NCBI GenBank assembly: GCA_009838035.1
Contig: VXSK01000004.1
Span: forward strand, 62,001-126,000
Length of the DNA: 64,000 nucleotides
Source of the DNA: Gammaproteobacteria bacterium
Lineage (GTDB): Bacteria > Pseudomonadota > Gammaproteobacteria > Steroidobacterales > Foliamicaceae
Reading direction: 5' to 3'
Part shown: positions 1 through 8,716 of the stretch, one piece after another
Numbering within the stretch: position 1 is the first letter of the stretch
Layout of the letters: each line of letters opens with the position of its first letter
The notes under the pieces: model-generated
Databases searched by the model: none
What the model saw: the letters and a program-made list of their open reading frames with translations, nothing else
Told to the model about the DNA's origin: nothing
Made by a program: the position numbers and the translations under genes

Positions 1-189
1 CGGGCGGAGCAGCAGGCCCTGGAAGACAGCAAGGCCGACATCGGCTGGGGGAACCAGATCCGCTCGTACGTTCTCGATCAGTCGCGGGTCAAGGACCTGC
101 GCACCGGCGTGGAGTCCGGCAACCCCACGGCCGTGCTGAACGGCGCCCTGGGCCCATTTATCGAGGCGGGCCTCAAGCAGGGGGTCTAG
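1..189 (+). CDS. prfB: Peptide chain release factor 2, C-terminal part (truncated by window edge)
   Basis: The reading frame open at the left edge encodes the last 62 residues of a class I release factor. It contains [17 protein letters not shown] followed by KDLRTGVE, the signature of the C-terminal RF2 segment that recognises UGA/UAA stop codons on the ribosome. The catalytic GGQ and the programmed frameshift site lie outside the window. Its stop codon (187-189) overlaps the 3' end of the convergent permease gene by 17 bases. In most gammaproteobacteria prfB is followed directly by lysS; here lysS is about 21.7 kb away (21876). Confidence 0.95.
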   Translation, partial: RAEQQALEDSKADIGWGNQIRSYVLDQSRVKDLRTGVESGNPTAVLNGALGPFIEAGLKQGV

Positions 190-1549
190 TCCGGCGGGTG
201 AACCAGACCAGGAGGCCGGCAGCGCCCCAGCCCAGCACGATGCCCCATTCCTGCGGCCATACCAGGCTGGACGGGCTGAAGGGCATGAACAGGCACAAAA
301 GGCCCAGGGCCAGCACGATGGCCGACATGCCGACGATCCGCGGATAGCGCAACTTGTAGGGCCGGGGCAGGTCGGGTTGGCTTCGGCGAAGGGCCAGGAA
401 CGCGATCGGCACGAACAGGTAGGCGGCCACCACGGCAAAACTGCCGCAGTTGATCAGCCACACCAGGATCGTCCGCCCGAACAGCGGGGAAATGCAGCTC
501 AACAGTCCGATCGCGAGCACGGCGACATAGGGCGTCTTGTAGCGTGGATGAAGCCGCCCGAACACCGCGGGCAGGCTGCCCGATTCGGCCAGGGCGAAGA
601 CCACGCGGCTGCCGCCGATAATGAAGGCGTTCCAGCTCGTGAGCACGCCGCCGATACCGCCGATCGTGAGCGCCACGCCGGCCCAGGATCCGCCCGCGGC
701 CACGGACCAGAGCTTCTTCGCCGCATCCGCCGTAATCAGTCCGTCGCCGGCCAGTTCCTCCGGGGTGAGCGCCACCGCCACCGACCAGGCGATCGCGCCG
801 TACCAGGCCACGGCCATGACCAGGGAGACGATCAGCAATCGCCCGATGCGCTTCGGCGGAAGGTCGATCTCCTCGGCCGATTGCGGCAATACGTCGAATC
901 CGACCAGCAGGGCGGGGACCATGATCAGGACGGTGAGAATGCCGGTGGCCGGAACGGCGATTTTCGGTTCCGCCAATTCGGGCAGGCCGAAACCGGCCGC
1001 CCCGGCGAACAGCACCACGCCGGACACGAAGATGGCGACGGTCACAATGCCCTGGACGATCGCCGCAGTTCGGATGCCGACGACGTTGATCCAGGTCATC
1101 ACGACGGCGCCCGCCAGGCCCACGAGGATGAACCCCGCATCGACGGGGGCGCCGGCGACGTGCCAGAGGGCGCCCATGCGGATCGCGGGTATGAGGTATT
1201 CCACCGCGGTGGGCAGCGCCACGGACTCAAACACGCATACCGTCACGTAGGCCATCAGCAGCGCCCAGGTGCAGACGAACGACCAGCCGGCCCCCAGCCC
1301 GGCGTGGGTGTAGACGTGCTCGCCGCCGGCCCGCGGCATGGCGGAGGCCAGCTCGGCATAGGTCAGCGCGATGAACCCGATCACCAGCCCGCCGGCGGCG
1401 AACGCGATCAATGTTCCGAGACTTCCGGCGTTGCCGACCCAGTAGCCGGTCATCAATATCCAGCTCCAGCCGATCATCGCTCCGAATGAGAGCATCAGCA
1501 CGTCGCGCGTTTTCAGCACGCGCGCAAAGCGAGTCGGGGCAGCCTGCAT
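173..1549 (-). CDS. APC-superfamily amino acid/polyamine permease
   Basis: A 458-residue protein with about 12 hydrophobic segments. Its first helix carries the APC-type sequence [12 protein letters not shown], and the second half has the conserved cytoplasmic-face patterns of the family. It is expected to sit in the inner membrane and import an amino acid, amine or related compound. It is the last gene of a leftward operon that begins with a TonB receptor at 6953, so it is a plausible inner-membrane step for the substrate taken up by that receptor. The ATG at 1549 lies 11 bases after the stop of the preceding gene. The 3' end overlaps prfB by 17 bases. The substrate cannot be told from sequence. 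Confidence 0.85.
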   Translation of the reverse strand: MQAAPTRFARVLKTRDVLMLSFGAMIGWSWILMTGYWVGNAGSLGTLIAFAAGGLVIGFIALTYAELASAMPRAGGEHVYTHAGLGAGWSFVCTWALLMAYVTVCVFESVALPTAVEYLIPAIRMGALWHVAGAPVDAGFILVGLAGAVVMTWINVVGIRTAAIVQGIVTVAIFVSGVVLFAGAAGFGLPELAEPKIAVPATGILTVLIMVPALLVGFDVLPQSAEEIDLPPKRIGRLLIVSLVMAVAWYGAIAWSVAVALTPEELAGDGLITADAAKKLWSVAAGGSWAGVALTIGGIGGVLTSWNAFIIGGSRVVFALAESGSLPAVFGRLHPRYKTPYVAVLAIGLLSCISPLFGRTILVWLINCGSFAVVAAYLFVPIAFLALRRSQPDLPRPYKLRYPRIVGMSAIVLALGLLCLFMPFSPSSLVWPQEWGIVLGWGAAGLLVWFTRRTRPPA

Positions 1550-1560
1550 GTGGGCGGGTT

Positions 1561-1839
1561 TCAGGCGTCGGCGCCGGGGGCCCCGGGAGGCTTGTCGAGC
1601 GCGCGGGAAAGAATGGCCTGTATGAAGGCGTCACGGTCGCGCAGGATTTCCTCCTGCTGGTCTTCGTCGGGTTTCCAGCGATCCAGTTCGTCGCGATCCA
1701 GCGCGCCGCGGCTTTCGAGCACGCGCTCCATCACCTGCAGGCGGTCGCGCGTGACGTAGAGCTCTTCGGCCAGACCCATGATGACGTTCATCATGCGGTC
1801 CAGCGTCTCGTGGCCCAGCCAGTCGTTTCGTTTCGCCAT
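1561..1839 (-). CDS. Small protein of unknown function (92 aa)
   Basis: A 92-residue, mostly helical and highly charged protein between the M24 gene (14 bases upstream) and the permease gene (11 bases downstream) on the same strand. Co-transcription with both is very likely. The first two thirds (LGHETLDRMMNVIMGLAEEL and following) looks like a helical or coiled-coil hairpin; the last 15 residues are Pro/Ala-rich. No signal peptide, membrane segment or catalytic motif is visible, and I do not recognise the family. The tight operon setting supports a real gene. Confidence 0.65.
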   Translation of the reverse strand: MAKRNDWLGHETLDRMMNVIMGLAEELYVTRDRLQVMERVLESRGALDRDELDRWKPDEDQQEEILRDRDAFIQAILSRALDKPPGAPGADA

Positions 1840-1853
1840 TAAGTTCTATTGGT

Positions 1854-3053
1854 TCAGCAGGGCAGATGTATCAGTTCACGCGGCATGTCGCAGAGGTATT
1901 CGGGACCGTGACGGCCGATCAGCAGGGTGTTCTCATAGTAAATGCCACCGAATCCGATCTCGCACACCTCCATGTCCATGTTCACGACCATGCCTTCCTC
2001 CAGGTCGAAGCCGCTCAGGCCCGGCGAAGCGCTGGGCAGTTCCAGGTGCTCCAGTCCCAGCCCGTGCATGAAGGCATGGCGGAAACCCTTGATCCCGCCC
2101 CGCGTGCCCACTTCCAGCGCCAGCTTGCGCAGGTCCACCGTGTTCACGCCCGGCCGCATGGCCTCGAAGACGGCTTCGGCCGCGGCGTAGGCGGCATTCC
2201 AGTAGCGCTGCAACTTGGCGCTGGGGGCGCCCATCACGCAGGTGCGCTGCATGTCGCCGAAATAGCGCTGCCAGGTGAGCATGGAGTCGAAGCACAACTG
2301 ATCGCCCTTGCGAATCGGGTAATCGTGGTCGTGCCACAGACCCATGCTCTTGTGGCCCGCGCCGACGTAGATGCACCAGGGCATGCAGTCCTGTTCGGCC
2401 ACCGAAAGATGCCAGGCCCGGCGAATGTCCGTCCACTTGACGCCCACGCCCGCCGCGTCGATCGCGACACTGAGCGCCTGCTGGTTGCGCCGGCCCGCCT
2501 CGCGCATGAGTTCCAGCTCGGCGGGCGTCTTGACCGCCCGGATCATCGTCATCAGCTCGGGGCGGTCGAAGCATTCAACACCGGACAGCCGTTCGGCGCA
2601 CAATGAAGCCAGGCGTGCGTCGTCGAAGCCCAGCCTGCGGTAGCCGCCGTCGCTCAGCGCCTTGAGGATCGCCTCCACCACGCCTATGGAGGCTGTCGCT
2701 CGCGTCGCTTCCATCAGCGCCAGCGTCTTGCGGTCGGATTCCTCCAGTTCGGCTTCCTCGTCCACCGTGTAGTGGCTGAAGATGTCGTCGCCCACCTGCG
2801 TCTCATAGACACGCAATTCCGGCATCCAGCTCGGGTGCTCGGCCAGGTTGGTCAGCTCGACGTCGTGCACGATGAGCGTGGCAGGCCGGTCCTCGGACAG
2901 CGGCAGGATCGCGCAGCCTGCCCACTGGTAGTCGAACAGCCAGTCGGATTCATAGCCGCTGGCATAGTAGACGTTGATCGGCTGCACGCACACCATGGCC
3001 TCGAGGCCGGCCTCCGCCATCTTGGCGCGCGCACGATCGAGATTGACTATCAG
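1854..3053 (-). CDS. M24-family (creatinase/prolidase fold) hydrolase or lyase, paralogue A
   Basis: A 399-residue two-domain protein: a creatinase-type N-terminal domain (about residues 1-165) and a pita-bread M24 domain (about 170-399). Metal-site candidates are Asp256, Asp267 (GDMQRT), His330 (MHGLGLEH) and Glu374. The position that is normally Glu in the EPG motif is Asp360, with Glu362 two residues later. The same change occurs in the paralogue at 12132. I place the start at a CTG (3051-3053) because it forms a 4-base CTGA overlap with the bicupin stop and aligns exactly with Met1 of the paralogue (401 aa). The first ATG, at 3020, would remove 11 conserved residues. M24 members include aminopeptidases, creatinase and the DMSP lyase DddP, so the reaction is open. 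Confidence 0.85.
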   Translation of the reverse strand: MIVNLDRARAKMAEAGLEAMVCVQPINVYYASGYESDWLFDYQWAGCAILPLSEDRPATLIVHDVELTNLAEHPSWMPELRVYETQVGDDIFSHYTVDEEAELEESDRKTLALMEATRATASIGVVEAILKALSDGGYRRLGFDDARLASLCAERLSGVECFDRPELMTMIRAVKTPAELELMREAGRRNQQALSVAIDAAGVGVKWTDIRRAWHLSVAEQDCMPWCIYVGAGHKSMGLWHDHDYPIRKGDQLCFDSMLTWQRYFGDMQRTCVMGAPSAKLQRYWNAAYAAAEAVFEAMRPGVNTVDLRKLALEVGTRGGIKGFRHAFMHGLGLEHLELPSASPGLSGFDLEEGMVVNMDMEVCEIGFGGIYYENTLLIGRHGPEYLCDMPRELIHLPC

Positions 3054-3859
3054 GTCCAGGGGTGGTTCCTGAAATGCTTGCGGATGATATCCATGGACCT
3101 TGGGTTTGCGCTGTAGTCGATTCCCAAAAGGCCGTGGGTGTAGCAGAGGTTGACGTTGCCGTTCTTGCTGGCCAGCGGGCCGTGAATGATCCCCTCCGGC
3201 CGGCACATGTAGCTGCCCACGACCATGGTGTAGCCCGTTTCCTCGCCAACTTCGCCTATATGCACGTCACCCTGCAGGCAATAGTTTTCCTCGTAAACCG
3301 GGTGAGTTTCCATGCCTTCGGCGTACCAGCCGGGCATCAGGCCCGCCAGGTGCATGCTGGCCCTGGTCTCCGGGTCTACGTGCAGAACCTTTACGAAGAT
3401 GCCGGCCCGAAAATCCTCGGATGGGTCGCTGGCGTCCAGCGGGTTGTGCCAATCCATGGCATAGGAGTCCAGCGCCGGGATCGCGTCGGGCGTAGGAGAG
3501 CTTCGATCCGGTCGAAACCCGGGGTCCTCAAGGAAGACCACAAATGCGCGGGCGCCTTCGGCCGAACGCCACCTCCCTTGCCCGGAGCCCCCGGGGTGGT
3601 AGCAGAATCCACCGGGGCCCAGGCGATGGTCGCCCATCCTGATCTCTCCATCGATCACGAACATTCGAAGTTCGACGGAGCAGCTCAAGCCTGATCCGCT
3701 GTCATAGCCGGCCGGCAAGTCCACCAGGCCGGTGAAACCGCCGGTGCCCCGATCGCGCGCGAGCGGCCGAAGCTCTGCGCCAGGCGCAAGTCCTGCAGGC
3801 TCCCAGGGGATCGGCCCGACCTCGAGCGCCGCGAGATTCTCTACATGCTCTTTGGTCAT
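3050..3859 (-). CDS. Bicupin protein A
   Basis: A 269-residue protein with two cupin barrels. The C-terminal barrel carries likely metal ligands: His in METHPVYEENYCLQGD, the following Glu pair, and His in IIHGPL. The N-terminal barrel (RMFVIDGEIRMG, then GGFCYHPGG) looks more degenerate. Bicupins include dioxygenases, isomerases and lyases, so no reaction is assigned. It overlaps the upstream AllA-like gene by ATGA and the downstream M24 gene by CTGA, indicating translational coupling. Two further bicupins of the same layout lie at 8717 and 11253. No signal peptide is seen, so it is probably cytoplasmic. Confidence 0.8.
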   Translation of the reverse strand: MTKEHVENLAALEVGPIPWEPAGLAPGAELRPLARDRGTGGFTGLVDLPAGYDSGSGLSCSVELRMFVIDGEIRMGDHRLGPGGFCYHPGGSGQGRWRSAEGARAFVVFLEDPGFRPDRSSPTPDAIPALDSYAMDWHNPLDASDPSEDFRAGIFVKVLHVDPETRASMHLAGLMPGWYAEGMETHPVYEENYCLQGDVHIGEVGEETGYTMVVGSYMCRPEGIIHGPLASKNGNVNLCYTHGLLGIDYSANPRSMDIIRKHFRNHPWT

Positions 3860-4407
3860 ACGTCGATCTTGAGTTCGACGCCGTGCTGCTTCAGCAAGTC
3901 CTGCTTTTGTATGTCGGGGCCGCGAACCTCGCCTGTAGCGGGATCGGTGTCCAGCAGGCTTTGCGTCGCCTCGCTTCTCAAGATCACGATGATGTCAGCC
4001 TCATCCTCCACGGCAAACGGAAACTCGTGCCAGGTGCCCACCTTCATGGTGAACCCGGCCGAGCCGTCGAAGCGATAGGCGCGCACTTCGTCCAGGTTCG
4101 GCTGGTCGCCGTCCGTGGGCGGCGCCAGAACCACGATGAACGGCGCGCCGTTGAGCGGGATAAAGGTCTGCGTGTGCTTGAAGTGGCGTTCGATCCAGCG
4201 GACCTCGAAAGGCCTGCGCCGAACACGGGTCAGGGCGAGTTCGGTCTGTTCGTCCGACCGGAAATCCACCGTTCGGAAGGTCTGCACGGCGCCATCGTAG
4301 AACTTGATCGGCAGCGGTTCGGCGGCGGCGTGCCGACCCAGCAACTGCCCGCAGGAGGCCAAGGCCTCAGGCGTGGCCTCCTGAAGGGGCAGCAAGCGGG
4401 TTTTCAT
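3856..4407 (-). CDS. Ureidoglycolate lyase (AllA)-like protein
   Basis: A 183-residue protein resembling the AllA/ureidoglycolate lyase family. It has the HTQTFIPLNGAPFIVVLAP block, the PNLDEVRAYRF segment and a GTWHEFPF block in the right order and spacing. Family members are cupin-like homodimers that cleave ureidoglycolate to glyoxylate and urea. No other allantoin-pathway gene is present here, so the substrate may be different. The frame is open much further upstream, but that stretch is antisense to the TonB receptor; the ATG at 4407, 35 bases after the receptor stop, is the sensible start. It ends in an ATGA overlap with bicupin A. Confidence 0.75.
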   Translation of the reverse strand: MKTRLLPLQEATPEALASCGQLLGRHAAAEPLPIKFYDGAVQTFRTVDFRSDEQTELALTRVRRRPFEVRWIERHFKHTQTFIPLNGAPFIVVLAPPTDGDQPNLDEVRAYRFDGSAGFTMKVGTWHEFPFAVEDEADIIVILRSEATQSLLDTDPATGEVRGPDIQKQDLLKQHGVELKIDV

Positions 4408-4442
4408 GTGCGCGCCGGCCAAGTAGCAACTGTCACGATGCG

Positions 4443-6953
4443 CTAGAACTCGTACGCCACGCGAACGCCGAAGGTGCGCCTGTCCTGCGGCACCAGCGTC
4501 AGGCCGAGCCGGTTGAAGTTGAAACCCACGCTCAGCACGCGCGAGAAATCCGTGTATTCCTGGCCGGTGCGCCAGTAATCTTCGTCCAGCGCGTTCTTCA
4601 CGTAGCCCTCCACCCTCAGGTCGTTCCGTTCGACCGCGAACCGGAGATTCAGCAGCGAGTAGCTCTCCAGCGTCGCGAGGTTGGTCAGGCCGGGGAAGGT
4701 CTCGCCCATGTAGGTGAGATCGCCGCGAAGCGACCAGTCCCAACCGTTCTGGAAGGTTCCGCCATAGGTGGAGGAGACGTTGCCGGACCACTTGGGGAAG
4801 CGGCTGGAGCGGTGCCCCTTCACATTGCGGGTGCCCAGCGCGTATTCGGCGGACGCCAGGGGGATGAGGAACTCGGTGTACTCGTTGTCGTTGAACGACC
4901 AGTTGAAGCTCAGGTCCCAGTCTTCGCTGATCAGGAAATCCACTTCCAGTTCCACGCCGGAGTACTCCGAACTGCCCGGTGTGCTGACCGGGTTGAAGTT
5001 GGGGTTGGGATTGGGGATCGTGTCGCCGTCGTCGTCGCGGTAAACGGTCACGAAAGTCGGGAAGGGCGCATTCGCCCATTCCTGCCAGTAGGCCGCCACG
5101 TTGGCGACCAGCCGTCCGTCCATCCAGGTGGACTTGACGCCGATCTCATAGGCGTCGAGTTCCTGCACCGGCGTCACTTCCACCGCGTCGGCACCCAGCG
5201 CATCGACGTATTGCTGGCACATCGAGGAGGTGCTCGGCTGGCCCGTGCGCGGATCGATGAACGGCTGAGTATAGGTTGTGGGGTTGCAGTTGATGATGTT
5301 GGAATTGATGACGCCGGGAAGAATGCCGCGGGATGTCGTGATGTAGGCGGTAATGTCCTCGGTAATGCGGTATCGCAGAGAAATCCGCGGCAGGAAATCC
5401 TTGAAGTTGATCTCGAAATCGCCCCTGCCGTCGCTGCGAGTATCGTCCTGCCAGCGCGCTTCCAGGTCCACCGTGAACTGTTCGGTGATGTCGTAGGACA
5501 GCGACCCGTAGAAGGCGCGCACGTCCACGAAGTCGCCGCCATCCACGTCCACCGGAATGCGGGCGGGGGCGGCGCACTGCGCGGGCGTCCCGAAGGCCCC
5601 CAGGTTGCCGCAGGCCACCACGAACACGCCGCCGTTCGAGCTGGTCAGGAACTCCTGCGTGTAATAGTTGAAACCGCCCAGCCAGCGCAGCCTCGCGTCC
5701 GGCGCTGAGGACAGGCGTATATCGATGCTTTCATCCTCGCCGGCCTGGGGGTTGGACACGTACCAGGCCTCGTCCGGCGTCATGTCCCAGTCGCGCAGGT
5801 TGGCCGCATTGTTTTCGTTGTAGGCGCCGGTGGCGACCAGCGTCATGCCGTTGGCGAGTTCGTAGTCCAGCACCAGACTGATGCGGGTAATTTCGCGCTC
5901 GATGCCGAAGTGGTCGATGTAGGGCACGCCTTCGACCTGCGACGGCGCGTCGATCAGCGAGTCGCGGATGAAGTTTTCGGATCCGGCCGGGAAACTGGCG
6001 GGACTGAGCGACACGCTGGGGTTGGGGAAACTGATCTGTCCGCCGGGCCCCGGAATGGTGCCGCAAAGGTATTCCCGTGGCATCAGCGTGGTGGGTTGGC
6101 CGTCTGTGGTCAGGCCCGGCATTGTCTTGCCCGTGCAGCTGTCGTCCAGCCGCGCCTTGTAGAAGGTCACGCCTGCGGGACCGTCGCTGTCTTCCTGCTG
6201 GTAGTAGCGCAGCTTGATGCTGACGTTGTCGGCGGCCTGCACGAACAGGGTCGCGAATGCGGATTCGGAGCGCTGCTCGCCCACACCGACGCCCGCGTAG
6301 TTTTGATACATGTCGCCCTTGTTGAAGTAGCGCCCTCCGACCCGCAGCGCCAGCACGCCGGGCGCGATGGGAATGTCCGCGGTAATGTCCAGTTCATGCT
6401 GGTCGTACTGCCCGGCGTCCACCTTGATCCTGCCCGAGAATTCTTCCATGTCCGGCGCGCGCGTGATGTAATTGATCGCGCCGGCGAAAGAGTTTCTTCC
6501 GAACGCGGCCGATTGCGGGCCCTTGATGACCTCGACGCGTTCGAGATCGCTCAGCGCCAGGGTCTGCGCGCCCTGCAAGGCAAAGATGCCGTCGACGAAA
6601 AGAGAAGCGGTCTGCAGCGTTGAATACTCGCTGCCCTCTACCCCGCGGAAGCGGATATTGCTGAACAGCCGTCCCGGGCGCGTGCCGGCGAGTTCGTTGT
6701 TGAACTGCATGCCGGTGGTCTGGAAGGAGATGTCCTCCAGGTCCACGAAGCCTCCGCGTTCCAGTTCCTCTCCCGTGAACGCCGTGATGGACAGCGGAAC
6801 ATCCTGGATGCTCTCCTCGCGTTTTCGGGCGGTCACGACGATCTCCTCCAGCGCGGCAACCTGCGCCGAAGCCTTCGGCGCCAGGAAGCCGGCGGCCGGT
6901 AAAAGCAGAATCGACGCGATCGCGCCGCAAGTGGCAGAGCGAATCAGGTTCAT
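4443..6953 (-). CDS. TonB-dependent outer-membrane receptor (first)
   Basis: An 836-residue receptor with a signal peptide ending near ASAQ, a TonB-box-like EEIVVTARK, a plug domain (QDVPLSITAF, VEVIKGPQSAAFGRNSFAGAI) and a 22-strand type barrel ending in the typical aromatic C-terminus VAYEF. It imports a ligand across the outer membrane using TonB energy. The ATG at 6953 follows GGGGGA and begins the signal peptide; longer open frame upstream is antisense to the methyltransferase. It is the first gene of a leftward operon encoding a permease and several enzymes, which suggests a carbon or nitrogen source rather than iron, but the ligand is unknown. Confidence 0.9.
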   Translation of the reverse strand: MNLIRSATCGAIASILLLPAAGFLAPKASAQVAALEEIVVTARKREESIQDVPLSITAFTGEELERGGFVDLEDISFQTTGMQFNNELAGTRPGRLFSNIRFRGVEGSEYSTLQTASLFVDGIFALQGAQTLALSDLERVEVIKGPQSAAFGRNSFAGAINYITRAPDMEEFSGRIKVDAGQYDQHELDITADIPIAPGVLALRVGGRYFNKGDMYQNYAGVGVGEQRSESAFATLFVQAADNVSIKLRYYQQEDSDGPAGVTFYKARLDDSCTGKTMPGLTTDGQPTTLMPREYLCGTIPGPGGQISFPNPSVSLSPASFPAGSENFIRDSLIDAPSQVEGVPYIDHFGIEREITRISLVLDYELANGMTLVATGAYNENNAANLRDWDMTPDEAWYVSNPQAGEDESIDIRLSSAPDARLRWLGGFNYYTQEFLTSSNGGVFVVACGNLGAFGTPAQCAAPARIPVDVDGGDFVDVRAFYGSLSYDITEQFTVDLEARWQDDTRSDGRGDFEINFKDFLPRISLRYRITEDITAYITTSRGILPGVINSNIINCNPTTYTQPFIDPRTGQPSTSSMCQQYVDALGADAVEVTPVQELDAYEIGVKSTWMDGRLVANVAAYWQEWANAPFPTFVTVYRDDDGDTIPNPNPNFNPVSTPGSSEYSGVELEVDFLISEDWDLSFNWSFNDNEYTEFLIPLASAEYALGTRNVKGHRSSRFPKWSGNVSSTYGGTFQNGWDWSLRGDLTYMGETFPGLTNLATLESYSLLNLRFAVERNDLRVEGYVKNALDEDYWRTGQEYTDFSRVLSVGFNFNRLGLTLVPQDRRTFGVRVAYEF

Positions 6954-7070
6954 AACGTCCCCCAATGGTGTAGTCCTTGCCCAAAAAAACGGCGCGGCCC
7001 CAACGCGCCAATCGAGCGGGCGTGCGAAACACGCCTCCCTATAATATAGTCCAAACCGATTGGGGACTCC
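6954..7070. promoter_or_regulatory. Divergent promoter region between the two operons
   Basis: The 117 bases between the divergent start codons contain a perfect rightward -10 hexamer TATAAT at 7040-7045 with no good -35 at the right distance. Just upstream is an inverted repeat, GGCGTG-cgaaa-CACGCC (7019-7035), where an activator or repressor could bind. Both genes have a similar ATTGGGG leader directly before the start codon: 7058 onward on the plus strand and 6966 downward on the minus strand. The arrangement suggests shared control of both operons. No regulator gene is present in the cluster. Confidence 0.55.
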
Positions 7071-8159
7071 ATGACAGCGACTCTGGAAATTGAGCGCAGC
7101 CGCGCGGAGCAGGCGCGGCTGGATTTTGTAGGGGGCCTGATGGCGTTCAATTCGACCGGCTTCGGACCCGCCATGGGCGCCTGGTACCGCGAAAACGAGA
7201 ACCGGCTTCAGGACCCTTCGGACATACGCGAAGTGGGCGGGCTGATGGAGCAGGGCAATGCCTACCGCTTCGGCGCCTTTTTCGAGCGCCATAACCACGC
7301 ACAGATGTTCCGGGCCATCCTGGACATCCTCAAACGCCAGGGCGAAAACGTGCGGGCCTGGCTGGACGACTTCAACGGGGCGGGCGCATTGGGATGCCTG
7401 GAGCTGAATCCGGAACTGGAAACGCCCCGTTATTACCGCAAGATCGAAATCCATACGCAGCCGGGCAACTACCACGCTGAGTTCGCCGGATTCCTCTACC
7501 ACTGGATGATCAGCCCGTTTCTGGTGGGGCGCGACGACGGCGACGAGATGGGCTGGAACCTGGCCCGAGCGGTGCCCGGGGGCGACTACCGGCGCATCCT
7601 GGACCTGGGTTGCGGCGTCGGCAAGAGCACTTTTCCCTATTGCGAGCTCCACCCGGATGCAGAAGTGGTGGGTTTGGACTACTCCGCCTCCATGCTCAAG
7701 TACGGCCACAAGCTGGCCGAGTCACGCGGGCACAAGGTTCATTTCACCCAGCGGCTGGCCGAGGATACCGGCTATCCGGACGGGAGTTTCGACGTGGTCA
7801 GCGCGGTGTGGCTGTTTCACGAACTGCCGGGTAAGGTGCGCGCGCAGGTTGTGCGTGAGGCTCACCGGCTGCTTCGCCCGGGCGGAGTCTTCGCGATCAT
7901 GGAATCGCCGCCGTTCAAGGTGCTGCAGGAAGAGTACAGTCCGCTATCGGCGTTTCTGCTGGATTCCACCGGGCGGCGCATGGAAGATCCGTTCCTGCCG
8001 GGATTCCTGGCCGAAGACCGGGTGTGCATGTTCGAGGAAGGCGGTTTCAGTGAGGTCCGCGACGTACCGCTGCCCAATGAGCTGACCGGTTGGGGGTTCG
8101 GCGGGGAGTACTTCTTCGGCGCCTATCCCTGGTGGGCCACGATCGGAGTGCGGCCGTGA
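7071..8159 (+). CDS. Class I SAM-dependent methyltransferase
   Basis: A 362-residue protein. The C-terminal half is a Rossmann methyltransferase domain with motif I ILDLGCGVGKST (about 176-187), the acidic loop end VVGLDYS, then DGSFDVVSAVWLFHELP and the post-III LRPGGVFAIME segment. The N-terminal ~150 residues form an additional domain that I do not recognise. It transfers a methyl group from SAM to an unknown small molecule. A GGGGA Shine-Dalgarno precedes the ATG. It opens the rightward operon and overlaps the next gene by GTGA. Confidence 0.85.
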   Translation: MTATLEIERSRAEQARLDFVGGLMAFNSTGFGPAMGAWYRENENRLQDPSDIREVGGLMEQGNAYRFGAFFERHNHAQMFRAILDILKRQGENVRAWLDDFNGAGALGCLELNPELETPRYYRKIEIHTQPGNYHAEFAGFLYHWMISPFLVGRDDGDEMGWNLARAVPGGDYRRILDLGCGVGKSTFPYCELHPDAEVVGLDYSASMLKYGHKLAESRGHKVHFTQRLAEDTGYPDGSFDVVSAVWLFHELPGKVRAQVVREAHRLLRPGGVFAIMESPPFKVLQEEYSPLSAFLLDSTGRRMEDPFLPGFLAEDRVCMFEEGGFSEVRDVPLPNELTGWGFGGEYFFGAYPWWATIGVRP

Positions 8160-8542
8160 GCGACGACCTTGAACGCCGGTTCCAGGCTATCACCCACAAG
8201 TTGTGGGGCGACGAAATGGGCGAGGAAATCTATCAATGGATCGTTACCAGCCGCCCTCCGGCGTTTCATGCCAAGTTGCGCGAGGTCATGGTGCCGATCT
8301 GGGAGATGGACCGTGTTGACCTGCGCACGAAGATCCTGTGCAGCATCGCGATGTTCACGGCCACGCACAAACAGGAAGTGGAATTCTTCATGAAGATGGC
8401 GGCCCATCACGAAATTCCCCGGGAAGAAGTAGAGGAAATCCTGTTGCTGGCGGGTCTGGAGTTCGGTTTTCCTGCCGCAGAGATGGCCATCGACATCCTG
8501 ACCCGCGTGTATTCCGAGCACGAAGCCCGTTTCGGCGAGTGA
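8156..8542 (+). CDS. Carboxymuconolactone decarboxylase (CMD)-family protein A
   Basis: A 128-residue helical protein matching the CMD fold, with LRTKILCSIAMFTATH, then IPREEVEEILLLAGLEFGFPAA, the conserved second half of the family. It has no CxxC peroxidase motif of the AhpD type, so it is closer to the decarboxylase or unassigned subgroup. The GTG start at 8156 overlaps the methyltransferase stop (GTGA). Upstream in-frame codons lie inside the methyltransferase gene. A second CMD protein (13347) closes the operon. CMD enzymes act on ring-opened aromatic lactones, but the substrate here is unknown. Confidence 0.75.
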   Translation: MSDDLERRFQAITHKLWGDEMGEEIYQWIVTSRPPAFHAKLREVMVPIWEMDRVDLRTKILCSIAMFTATHKQEVEFFMKMAAHHEIPREEVEEILLLAGLEFGFPAAEMAIDILTRVYSEHEARFGE

Positions 8543-8579
8543 AAACCGCCCGCCAATCCGTTTACGGCGCTTCGATCTC

Positions 8580-8689
8580 GCTCTTCGTCATGCCCCTTCC
8601 TCCGGGATACGCCGGCAAGCACATCCCTGTGGGCTCGGCGTCGGCATCCTGCCTCCGACGCTCCCGGACGAAGGGGCATGACGAAGAGC
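8580..8689. repeat. Long hairpin repeat, copy 1
   Basis: An imperfect palindrome: arm 8580-8607 pairs with arm 8662-8689 at 27 of 28 positions, separated by a 54-base loop. The outer arm begins GCTCTTCGTCATGCCCCTTC. A second copy with different but similarly self-complementary arms lies at 47511-47609, and the inner parts of the two copies share GGGAGCG followed by a GGA-GCAGGA block when one is reversed. This points to a dispersed REP/MITE-like family. It occupies the gap between CMD protein A and bicupin B. Confidence 0.75.
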
Positions 8690-8716
8690 CGAAGTTTCGA
8701 TGAGCCGGATTCTCCA

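Noticed and set aside
377-1489. Long open frame on the plus strand (370 codons)
   Set aside because: It is antisense to the APC permease, composed of Arg/Gly/His/Asp-rich shadow sequence with no family pattern.
4408-5079. N-terminal extension of the AllA-like protein
   Set aside because: It is out-of-frame TonB receptor sequence on the same strand; the AllA family begins near 4407.
6954-7709. N-terminal extension of the first TonB receptor to 7709
   Set aside because: The extension is antisense to the methyltransferase; the signal peptide starts at 6953.
8580-8689. CRISPR array or terminator at the hairpin
   Set aside because: Only two inverted arms, no regular direct repeats or spacers; no U-run after the stem.
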